A stretch of DNA of 64,000 nt from Deferribacteres bacterium (GTDB taxonomy: Bacteria > Zhuqueibacterota > Zhuqueibacteria > Zhuqueibacterales > Geothermadaptataceae): assembly GCA_020633675.1 (NCBI GenBank), contig JACKDE010000001.1:806001-870000 (forward strand). The letters are read 5' to 3'. Made by a program: the position numbers and the translations under genes. Below, piece after piece: positions 38,912-46,900 of the stretch (the first letter of the stretch is position 1; each line of letters starts with the position of its first letter). The notes under the pieces are model-generated. The model saw only the letters and a list, made by a program, of their open reading frames with translations, ran no database searches and was not told where the DNA came from.

Positions 38912-40936
38912 ATGCAGCCAAACAAGAAAACGCTGATGGGGTCATTCTCTATTTTCATCTCTATTTTGTTTATATCTGCTTCGGCATCGGCACAAAATGA
39001 CAATAAAACCAATATCACCGTACATCTCGACAGCATGTCGGTGTTGATCAATGCCAATATTTACGGCCAGTTTTCCGAACATCTCGGTTCCTGTATTTAC
39101 GGCGGCATTTGGGTCGGTGAAGATTCGCCCATTCCCAACACCCGCGGCATCCGCAATGATGTCATCGAAGCATTGAAAAAGCTGAAAGTGCCGGTGCTAC
39201 GCTGGCCCGGCGGTTGTTTCGCGGACGAATATCACTGGAAGGACGGCATCGGTCCGCGCGAAAAGCGCCCGAAAATGGTCAATACCAACTGGGGTGGCGT
39301 CGTTGAAGATAACAGCTTTGGCACACACGAATTTCTTGATCTGTGCGAGTTGATTGGAGCGGAGCCATATATCTCTGCGAATCTCGGTAGCGGCACCGTC
39401 CAGGAGTTCGCTGACTGGATTCAATATACCACTTCGAATGGCGACAATCCCATGGCCAATCTACGCCGCCAAAATGGACGGGAAAAGCCGTGGGAAGTCA
39501 AATATTGGGGCATCGGTAACGAAAGCTGGGGCTGCGGTGGCCGCATGCGCCCGGAATATTACGCCGATTTGATGCGCAGGTACTCGACGTTTGCCAAAAA
39601 TTATAGCGATAACCAAATCTACAAAATTGCTGTCGGCCCGAATGTGGACGACACCACCTGGACGCGTGTGGTGATGCAAAATGGCGGCAATGCCTTTCAC
39701 GGCATGGCTCTGCATTATTACACCAATAATTCCAGGCCTGCGGCGGATTTTGCTGAGGCTGGTTGGTTCGATGTGATCAAAAAAACACTGCGCATGGAAG
39801 AGTTGATCGGCATGCACAGTGTGATTATGGATCAGTATGATCCCGGCAAAAAGATCGCTTTGATCGTGGATGAATGGGGCACGTGGCACAATGTCGAACC
39901 CGGCACCAATCCATCATTTTTATATCAGCAGAACACGCTGAGGGATGCGCTGGTCGCGGCCAGCAATTTCAATATTTTTCACAAGCATGCAGATCGGGTG
40001 AGAATGACCAATATTGCGCAGATGGTCAATGTCTTGCAGGCGATGATTCTCACCAACGATGAAAAAATGCTGCTAACACCGACGTTTTATGTATTTGAAA
40101 TGTTCCAGAAACATCAGGACGCCATTCATCTGCCCATGGAGATTTCAGCGCCCGATTATCGCTATCAAGGTGAGGCGATACCGGCTGTCAATGCCTCGGC
40201 CTCAATCGACTCGAAGGGTCTCATTCATGTCTCGCTCGCCAACGTCGATCCCAATCAGGCTCAAAAAGTCAGCATTGCGGTCAGAGATTTTAAGAACAAA
40301 ATCGTGCGCGCCAGCCTGTTGACGGCCGACAAAATGAATGCGATGAACACCTTCGATCACCCCGGCCAGGTTGTGCCGACTGTTTTTTCAGAGTATAAAA
40401 TTTCAGGCGGCATCCTCGAAACCACTTTGCCATCAAAATCTGTCGTGATGTTCGAACTGGAAGGCAAAATCGATTCAAAAATCGGTGCGGCCCGAAAGAT
40501 CGATCATCCGAAGCCGCAACTGAAATACGCTTATTATCAAGGCGTTTTTATGAACTTGCCAGATTTTGCCGACATGCAAATACTCAGAGAAGGGCTGGTC
40601 GGACAGTTTGTGATGCCCCCTGACCATGGCGGCAGCGATTTCGCAGTAAAATACAGCGGCTATATCAAAATTCCTGTGGATGGGTTCTATAATTTTTATG
40701 CCAATTCGGATGACGGCGCCAGAATCTACATCAATGATAAGCTGGTCGTCAACAACGATGGCCGGCACGCCCCGATCGAAGTCAAGGGCTTTGCCGTGCT
40801 GAATGCGGGATTCCATAAAATCGAAGCGGAGTTCTTCCAGGCGGGCGGTGGACTGGCTTTCGATATCAGCATTGAAGGACCGGGCCTGGAGAAGCAAATC
40901 ATCCCTGCCGGAATGCTGTTTCATTCAAATGATTAA
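38912..40936 (+). CDS. Alpha-L-arabinofuranosidase, GH51, with C-terminal PA14 domain
   Basis: A 674-residue secreted enzyme (signal peptide ending ASASAQ). The GH51 core shows NANIYGQFSEHLG, VLRWPGGCFADEYHW, the acid/base Glu near 203 in GIGNESWG and the nucleophile Glu near 319 in IVDEWGTW. After the C-terminal beta domain comes a PA14-like module (about 540-672, with VDGFYNFYANSDDGARIYI), which usually binds sugar. An ideal GAAGGAGGAAGA precedes the ATG. It belongs to a different GH51 branch from the one at 27088, so the pair probably attacks different arabinan linkages. Confidence 0.93.
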   Translation: MQPNKKTLMGSFSIFISILFISASASAQNDNKTNITVHLDSMSVLINANIYGQFSEHLGSCIYGGIWVGEDSPIPNTRGIRNDVIEALKKLKVPVLRWPGGCFADEYHWKDGIGPREKRPKMVNTNWGGVVEDNSFGTHEFLDLCELIGAEPYISANLGSGTVQEFADWIQYTTSNGDNPMANLRRQNGREKPWEVKYWGIGNESWGCGGRMRPEYYADLMRRYSTFAKNYSDNQIYKIAVGPNVDDTTWTRVVMQNGGNAFHGMALHYYTNNSRPAADFAEAGWFDVIKKTLRMEELIGMHSVIMDQYDPGKKIALIVDEWGTWHNVEPGTNPSFLYQQNTLRDALVAASNFNIFHKHADRVRMTNIAQMVNVLQAMILTNDEKMLLTPTFYVFEMFQKHQDAIHLPMEISAPDYRYQGEAIPAVNASASIDSKGLIHVSLANVDPNQAQKVSIAVRDFKNKIVRASLLTADKMNAMNTFDHPGQVVPTVFSEYKISGGILETTLPSKSVVMFELEGKIDSKIGAARKIDHPKPQLKYAYYQGVFMNLPDFADMQILREGLVGQFVMPPDHGGSDFAVKYSGYIKIPVDGFYNFYANSDDGARIYINDKLVVNNDGRHAPIEVKGFAVLNAGFHKIEAEFFQAGGGLAFDISIEGPGLEKQIIPAGMLFHSND

Positions 40937-40963
40937 TACGGAAATTCCACATCGGAGATACAA

Positions 40964-41950
40964 ATGCGGACGATTCGCTGGGGGATCATCGGCTGTGGTG
41001 ATGTCACTGAGGTCAAAAGCGGTCCTGGCTTTCAGAAAGCAAGGCACTCCAGTTTGGTGGCTGTCATGCGGCGCACAGGCGAACTTGCCCGGGATTATGC
41101 GAGACGCCATGGGGTACCCAAGTGGTATGACAAGGCCGAAGCCTTGATTCATGATCCAGAAGTCGATGCGATCTACATTGCTACCCCGCCGGCTTCTCAT
41201 AAAGCGCATGCAATTTTAAGCGCCCTGGCTGGTAAGCCGGTCTATGTGGAAAAACCGATGGCCTTAAATTTTGAAGAGTGCCGGATGATGCTCCAGGCGT
41301 GCGAAACTGCCCGTGTGCCTCTTTTCGTCGCTTACTATCGACGAGCGTTAGACCGTTTTTTGAAAGTGAAAGACTTGCTCGATGCGCGAGCGATTGGAGA
41401 TGTTCGATTTGTCACCGTGACGCTCTATCAGCCCCTGTCTTTAGATGAACTACAAGCTGGTGCGCTGCCCTGGCGTGTTGTTCCGGAAATTGCGGGTGGT
41501 GGACGTTTTATGGATTTGGCCTCGCATATGCTGGATTTTCTCGATTATGCGTTGGGGCCTATTAAACATGTTCGTGGCTTCGCAGCCAATCAAGCCCATA
41601 AATATCCCGCGGAGGATATCGTTACGGGCACCTTCGTCTTCGAGTCGGGAGTGCAGGGAGTCGGGACCTGGTGTTTTACTGGTTTTGAGCGCCTGGACAA
41701 AACCGAGATCATTGGCAGTGAAGGAAAAATTACCTATTCGACGTTCGACGAACACCCCATCATTTTGAACACGCGGGCGGGTCTGGAAAAATTTTCATAT
41801 GATTATCCAAATCACATCCAGCAACCGCTCATTCAAGCGATTGTTGACGAGTTGAACGGAAAGGGCATTTGTCCCAGCAAGGGAGAAAGCGCCGCCCGAA
41901 CGACCTGGGTGATGGACCAGATGTTGCGAGGTGATCTTAAAACGAATTGA
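40964..41950 (+). CDS. Gfo/Idh/MocA family oxidoreductase
   Basis: A 328-residue cytosolic NAD(P)-dependent enzyme. The nucleotide fold starts RWGIIGCGDVTEVKSGP, and the family signature VEKPMALNFEECRMM holds the EKP motif. The second domain has GGGRFMDLASHMLD. Members oxidise sugars or cyclitols or cleave glycosides by a redox mechanism; the substrate cannot be told here. It begins 27 bases after GH51 with GGAG before the ATG, so it is probably the last gene of block 4. Its end is convergent with the sulfatase gene. Confidence 0.88.
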   Translation: MRTIRWGIIGCGDVTEVKSGPGFQKARHSSLVAVMRRTGELARDYARRHGVPKWYDKAEALIHDPEVDAIYIATPPASHKAHAILSALAGKPVYVEKPMALNFEECRMMLQACETARVPLFVAYYRRALDRFLKVKDLLDARAIGDVRFVTVTLYQPLSLDELQAGALPWRVVPEIAGGGRFMDLASHMLDFLDYALGPIKHVRGFAANQAHKYPAEDIVTGTFVFESGVQGVGTWCFTGFERLDKTEIIGSEGKITYSTFDEHPIILNTRAGLEKFSYDYPNHIQQPLIQAIVDELNGKGICPSKGESAARTTWVMDQMLRGDLKTN

Positions 41951-42036
41951 TGATGGAAACTCAGAAAGTTAGCATGTGCCTAATTCTCAGTCCGTATATG
42001 ATGTTATCGTTTACTATCGTTCAGATTCACAGTATA

Positions 42037-43422
42037 TCATTCCAGACTTGCGATCACGTCTTTTAGCTGCGACAGCACGGCTGGCTGCTCGTCTGCCAGA
42101 TTGTGCTGCTCTGCGTTGTCGACCGACAGATCATACAGCTCAAATGCTGCATTCGTTGCGGGGCGAACCACTTTCCATCTTCCGGAACGCAGGGCAACCT
42201 TTTCCACCCCCAACTCTTCAAATTTCCAGTACAGATAATCGTGCTGTTTTTGCACGCCTGTGTTGAGCAAAGTCGGCAAATAGGAGATGCCATCAATGCT
42301 GTCCGGCGGCTGCACACCGGCGAGTTCACAGGCTGTCGGGAGATAATCCCAAAAAGCCGACGGATGATCGCTGCTCGAGTTTGGCAGAATGTGACCGGGC
42401 CAGGACACGATGAGCGGCACGCGTATGCCACCATCATACAGATCGCGCTTTAGGCCGCGCAAAGGGCCGTTGGAATCGAAAAACTCGTGTTGGTGCCCAC
42501 CTTCCTGGTGCGGGCCATTGTCGGATGTGAAAAAAATTATGGTATTTTCTCGCAACCCAAGCTCCTCCAGTAGCGCCGTGATCCGGCCGACATCGCTATC
42601 GAGCTTGGTGACCATGGCGGCAAAGCCCTTTTCAGGGTTGGGCCAGTCTTCGTCGGAATAGACACCGTAATCCGGGATTTCCATGCCGTCGCCGGTGGCA
42701 TTGCCGCTTTCATTGTTGGCATGCGGCAGCGTGATGTGGACGTGCAGTAAGAACGGATTGATCTTGTTTTGCCGGATGAAAGCAAGCGCTTCGTCGGCGA
42801 TCAGGTCATGCGAGTAGGTCTGTTTTTGAATCGCCACACGGCCACGATCTTGCGGTTTGTCACTGAGCACATTGCCGGCGAGCGGCACTCTTTCTGAATT
42901 TCGCCACAAGTGCGTCGGAAAATAATTGTGGGCTTCGCTTTGATCGAGAAAGCCCATCCAGAAGTCGAAGCCCTGCAAATTTGGGTGTCCCGTGCTGCCG
43001 CTATCGCCCAAAGACCATTTCCCTACACCACCTGTTGCGTAGCCTTTTTCCTGCAAAAGCTTTGCGATGGTGATATCCGTCGGTCCCATTTGCCATTTCG
43101 CGTTGCCGTGTATCGGCAAATTGCCGGTGTGATGGCCGGTCCAGAGCGATAGCCGGGAGCAGCGACAGACCGTGTGGCCAGAGTAGTGATTTGTGAAGCG
43201 CATGCCTTCCTTCGCGAGACGGTCAATATTAGGTGTTTGAATGGTTTCTTGACCGTAACAGCCGAGATCACCATAGCCGAGGTCGTCCGCCATGATATAA
43301 ATGATATTGGGCAGCTTATCAGGATCGTTTTGATTTTGCGTTGCACATCCGGTATAGAGAAATACCCCTAAAATAGTTAAGAGAAAAGCGGCCGGCGGAG
43401 CGGAGAGCATTCTGCGTATCAT
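42037..43422 (-). CDS. Sulfatase (S1 arylsulfatase-like) lipoprotein with altered formylglycine motif
   Basis: About 461 residues with lipobox LYTGC. The sulfatase core is clear: NIIYIMADDLGYGDLGCYG with metal-binding Asp pair, then TPNIDRLAKEGMRF, then FFTSDNGPHQEGGH. The sulfatase maturation site reads VCRCSRLSLWTG with Cys86-Arg-Cys-Ser-Arg90, where CxPxR or CxAxR is expected; the third position is Cys in place of Pro. ATG 43422 has AGGAG five bases upstream; the longer frame to 43542 runs through a repeat. Substrate would be a sulfated sugar, uncommon in land-plant pectin. Confidence 0.88.
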   Translation of the reverse strand: MIRRMLSAPPAAFLLTILGVFLYTGCATQNQNDPDKLPNIIYIMADDLGYGDLGCYGQETIQTPNIDRLAKEGMRFTNHYSGHTVCRCSRLSLWTGHHTGNLPIHGNAKWQMGPTDITIAKLLQEKGYATGGVGKWSLGDSGSTGHPNLQGFDFWMGFLDQSEAHNYFPTHLWRNSERVPLAGNVLSDKPQDRGRVAIQKQTYSHDLIADEALAFIRQNKINPFLLHVHITLPHANNESGNATGDGMEIPDYGVYSDEDWPNPEKGFAAMVTKLDSDVGRITALLEELGLRENTIIFFTSDNGPHQEGGHQHEFFDSNGPLRGLKRDLYDGGIRVPLIVSWPGHILPNSSSDHPSAFWDYLPTACELAGVQPPDSIDGISYLPTLLNTGVQKQHDYLYWKFEELGVEKVALRSGRWKVVRPATNAAFELYDLSVDNAEQHNLADEQPAVLSQLKDVIASLE

Positions 43423-43493
43423 CATATCTCCTGATTTATAGATATAGATTTCGGCGTCTTTGAGGTGACAGCGGCAATTGAACTCAAAAGAAT

Positions 43494-43569
43494 CACGCAA
43501 AGTCGCGAAGAGGCAAAGGTACGCAGAGAATTCTTTGCGCAACCTATTTATCTCTGCGACTTTGGGTGA
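43494..43569. repeat. CGCAAAG-type palindromic repeat, copy 6
   Basis: Left arm CACGCAAAGTCGCGAAGAGG, CAAAGG and CGCAGAG; right arm TTCTTTGCGC, ATCTCTGCGAC, ending TTTGGGTGA. It lies between GH27 and the sulfatase gene. Confidence 0.82.
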
Positions 43570-43599
43570 AAATGTGTGGACTCAGCCTGCAGTTTGCAG

Positions 43600-45003
43600 T
43601 TAGTGGATACCACTATTATCGGTTGCCGGACTCACCCTGTAAAGCCCGGCACCATGGAAAGCAATGTCCGAGGTAAACGAGTTTTCAAAGGAACCCAGAT
43701 TTTTTTGCGCCCATAAATCGCGGATGGTGTAGGTGCCAGTCAATCCAGCTTCGTCAAACTGGAGCACAACCTTATCCGTAATCGGCGATGAAGCGCTGTC
43801 AGCATCATTTGTACTGAACAATGCAATGTATTTATCCGGCGAATCCGGCGTATCAGCAATCCAGCCAATATGACCAGCCCGGTTAAAAAATTCCCGGTTA
43901 CCATTGCTGTTTTGGTTGACGGCCAGCACCTCCGGATTGGTGATCAATGCAAGAGTGAAAGCATCGTTGCTGGGCAAATCGCCACCAAACATCAGGGGAG
44001 AGCGAAAGATCGCCCAAAGCGTCATCAGGGTCACCTGCTCGTCTTGCGTGAGCCGGGTTCGCCTTTCATCGCCACGTTCGGCTCGAATGCCAATACGCCC
44101 CAGTGGCAGCATGTCGGCGTCGGGCCAGGTGCCGTCTCCAATATGTGGCGCCCAGGCTTTACATCGTGCGAATTGTTCTTCGATATCTTGCCAGCGATCC
44201 CAAAAATCATCGGAAATGCGCCACAGATTGGCGTGTTGTACAACATGGCTGGCCTGATCAACCGGCGTTGCGCCAGGGGAGAGACTCAAAACAATCGGGC
44301 GGCCACATTTGTCGATCGCTTTGCGGATCATTTCGATTTCAGCCGTGTGATACGGACGCGAAATGTTATCTACTTTCACATAGTCCACGCCCCATTCAGC
44401 ATATTGCTTAAAAATAGAGTCATAATAGCTTTGAGCGCCATCTTTAGTCGCGTCTATGGTGTACATGTCCCGCAGCCATTTGCACTGCAAGTCTTCGCTG
44501 TAGATTTGGCTGGCGGTTGCCGCGCTGCCAAGGATCGGTGTATCGTTCTTGACTGCCACGACAGGTATGCCCCGCATCATATGCACGCCAAACTTAAGTC
44601 CCTTCCCGTGGACATAGTCTGACAGTGGTTTGAAGCCTTTGCCGCCTTCTGCCGATGGAAAGCGATTGACTGCGGGCAAAAACCGTCCATATTCATCCAT
44701 CACAAAGCGCGGATCGGTTTGGTTGTAACCGCGGGATTTGGTGTTTTCGACATACCAGCGGATATCGACGACAATATATTGCCATCCATAAGACAACAAA
44801 TGCTCCGCCATATAATCTGCATTGGCTTTTACTTCTGCTTCTGTGACGGTGGGGCCATAGCAATCCCAGCTGTTCCAGCCCATCGGTGGTGTTGCGGCCC
44901 AGGAAGTAAAACCGGCAGACTGCATTTCAACCTGATCTGTTGTGCATGAGAGATGCGCAAGCAGGCTCAATAAAATACCCATTTTCAAAACTTTCCGATG
45001 CAT
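43600..45003 (-). CDS. Alpha-galactosidase-like, GH27, lipoprotein
   Basis: A 467-residue protein with lipobox HLSC. It opens with the GH27 signature TPPMGWNSWDCYG. The nucleophile Asp near 209 lies in VDYVKVDNI and the acid/base Asp near 263 in WRISDDFWD. GGDLPSNDAFTLALITNPEVLAVNQ is also typical. GH27 covers alpha-galactosidases and some beta-L-arabinopyranosidases, and the latter would suit RG-I side chains. GGAGGAGG stands just before the ATG. Confidence 0.9.
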   Translation of the reverse strand: MHRKVLKMGILLSLLAHLSCTTDQVEMQSAGFTSWAATPPMGWNSWDCYGPTVTEAEVKANADYMAEHLLSYGWQYIVVDIRWYVENTKSRGYNQTDPRFVMDEYGRFLPAVNRFPSAEGGKGFKPLSDYVHGKGLKFGVHMMRGIPVVAVKNDTPILGSAATASQIYSEDLQCKWLRDMYTIDATKDGAQSYYDSIFKQYAEWGVDYVKVDNISRPYHTAEIEMIRKAIDKCGRPIVLSLSPGATPVDQASHVVQHANLWRISDDFWDRWQDIEEQFARCKAWAPHIGDGTWPDADMLPLGRIGIRAERGDERRTRLTQDEQVTLMTLWAIFRSPLMFGGDLPSNDAFTLALITNPEVLAVNQNSNGNREFFNRAGHIGWIADTPDSPDKYIALFSTNDADSASSPITDKVVLQFDEAGLTGTYTIRDLWAQKNLGSFENSFTSDIAFHGAGLYRVSPATDNSGIH

Positions 45004-45043
45004 TTATCCTCCTCCAGTCCAGCGAAGCCGGGATAACATATCT

Positions 45044-45119
45044 CACGCAACGATGCGAAAACGCTAAGGAGCGTAGAGAAAAACTTTGCGCAATTTTAGC
45101 GTCTCGGCGTCTTTGCGTG
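45044..45119. repeat. CGCAAAG-type palindromic repeat, copy 7
   Basis: Left arm CACGCAACGATGCGAAAACG with GCGTAGAG; right arm TTTGCGCAATTTTAGCGTC ending GTCTTTGCGTG. It lies between GH28 and GH27 in the minus-strand run. Confidence 0.8.
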
Positions 45120-45150
45120 CGTTCTTAACACCTTACTCATAAAGCGGAAT

Positions 45151-46773
45151 TCATTTTGTGATAATGTCGGAGCACGTGCCCAGCTGCAGAACGTCGTTCG
45201 GTGCGCCTTTTACTTTGATGTTTTCCACCCGTGCCTGATGCACATCTTTAAACACGATCTGTCTCGCGCCGGTTGTCGGATAAATCTCCAGTCCTGCAAG
45301 CGTCAAATCGCGCACATCGTCAAAGACGTAAGCCGGTCGGAAGTCGGGTTCTTCAACCCGCATCTTAACATTTTTTAGTGTTAATCCTTTGACATGGCGT
45401 ACATACAGCCCCCAGGCCGGCAGCTCGCCAAACATGTGAAATTCCGGATAATCGGCTTCATTCTCCGGCACGTCGTGCAGGCGATTGAGCGGGATATACG
45501 CCATGCCCTTGTTTGCCCTGCCGGGATAGCTTATTTCGATGTTTTCAAGGATGACATTTTCGACCACATGGTTAGGGATGCCAGTGATGGAGGCTGGAAA
45601 CGGATTGTGGAAGAACCACAAGTCCGGGCCGCGCAGATCATAGTCTTTGTCCGGACGCTCAAATGGTACCTGCACTTTGACATTGCGGATGCGAATATTT
45701 TTCAAAGTGCCGACTTCACTGTCCTGGTTGCGGTGACCAAGACGGATAAAAATAGCGTTACCGGTGTTGACCGCTTCGACATTGCTGATGTCGATGTTTT
45801 CGAGAATGCCGCCATCGACGGATTCCAGCGCGATTGCCGACCGGTAGGTATCGTAAACTTTGATATTTTCGATCGTGACGTTTTTAAAGCCACCGCGAGA
45901 GGCTGTGCCAAATTTGATCGCGCTGGCACTGGTGCGAATGGTACAATTGGCGATATAGATGCTATCGTTCACCGCTTCGGCATCATGCGATTTCAAACAA
46001 ATGCCATCATCGGTGGCATTGATGTGGCTGTTGGTGATGCGCACATTTTTACAATCGCTGATGTCCACGCCGTCATTGTTCCAGTAGGCGTCACTGTCCA
46101 CCCGGATGCTGTCGATAACGAGATTGGTGCATTTATCATAAGTTTGCACCCAGCTTGCGGCTTCTTTGATGGTGATGCCGGTAACGCGGATGTTGCTGCA
46201 GCTCACCATTTCGATGCTTTGTGGCCGGGCGCTTTCGTGCGGCCGTTTGCGGCGCAGGTTGTAATAGGCAGAATCGAGCTCGCCAATATAAAACAGGCTG
46301 TCAACATTTAAGGCGACCTGTTGTCCCTGCACGTTAATTGTGCCCTTGCCTGTGATGGCAAGATCAGTTTGGTTCTCAGCTAAAATCATGGCCTGCCAAC
46401 GATTGAGCCGTTTGTAAGCATGCGGATTGGTCGTGCCCAAAAGCACGGCGTCTTTTGCGAGATAAAGTTCGACATGGGACTTCAGCACAATGCTGCCGGT
46501 GAGATAGGTGCCGTGCGGGAACAAAAGTTTCCCGCCTCCTTGCTGATGCACTGTATCGATTGCGGCCTGAATAGCTTCTGTGTTCAGCGATTGGCCATCG
46601 CCCTTCACGCCAAAATTGAGCACGCTGTAGATTTTCTTTTGGCTGGTTGCCTGGGAATTTTCAGATGGTTGGCCTGGGTTGCCTAAGCGTCCGGTGAATG
46701 CAAATCCTGAAGCAGAAATGAGTGCGAAAATACTGAGGGTTGTCTTGATCAGTTTCAGATGAGATATTTTCAA
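45151..46773 (-). CDS. Secreted polygalacturonase-like enzyme, GH28
   Basis: A 540-residue parallel beta-helix protein. It has a likely signal peptide (residues 1-27), a 15-residue Ser/Gln-rich linker, then FGVKGDGQSLNTEAIQAAID typical of GH28 and pectin beta-helices. The catalytic Asp set is visible as WNNDGVDI and NATDDGICLKS. The usual GHG is not obvious, and the late RIK site may be replaced by YRSAIAL, so it may be an exo-enzyme or a specialised RG hydrolase. GAGGAGAG precedes the ATG. It is one of three GH28 genes and the only one with a leader. Confidence 0.85.
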   Translation of the reverse strand: MKISHLKLIKTTLSIFALISASGFAFTGRLGNPGQPSENSQATSQKKIYSVLNFGVKGDGQSLNTEAIQAAIDTVHQQGGGKLLFPHGTYLTGSIVLKSHVELYLAKDAVLLGTTNPHAYKRLNRWQAMILAENQTDLAITGKGTINVQGQQVALNVDSLFYIGELDSAYYNLRRKRPHESARPQSIEMVSCSNIRVTGITIKEAASWVQTYDKCTNLVIDSIRVDSDAYWNNDGVDISDCKNVRITNSHINATDDGICLKSHDAEAVNDSIYIANCTIRTSASAIKFGTASRGGFKNVTIENIKVYDTYRSAIALESVDGGILENIDISNVEAVNTGNAIFIRLGHRNQDSEVGTLKNIRIRNVKVQVPFERPDKDYDLRGPDLWFFHNPFPASITGIPNHVVENVILENIEISYPGRANKGMAYIPLNRLHDVPENEADYPEFHMFGELPAWGLYVRHVKGLTLKNVKMRVEEPDFRPAYVFDDVRDLTLAGLEIYPTTGARQIVFKDVHQARVENIKVKGAPNDVLQLGTCSDIITK

Positions 46774-46820
46774 TTCTTTCTCTCCTCAAGGAATCAAATG
46801 AAGCAAAATCCTCAAAAACG

Positions 46821-46896
46821 CACACAAAGGCGCGGAGACGCCAAGATTTCGCAAAGCTCTTTTTTGCGATCCTTCGCGCTTTTGCGTCTTTGCGTG
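46821..46896. repeat. CGCAAAG-type palindromic repeat, copy 8
   Basis: CACACAAAGGCGCGGAGACG on the left; CGCGCTTTTGCG, TCTTTGCGTG on the right, with AAGCTCTTTTTTG at the turn. It ends four bases before the GH92 stop codon, in the gap before GH28. Confidence 0.82.
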
Positions 46897-46900
46897 AAAT

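Noticed and set aside
43423..43542. N-terminal extension of the sulfatase
   Set aside because: It would be encoded largely by the intergenic repeat, and a good AGGAG precedes ATG 43422.
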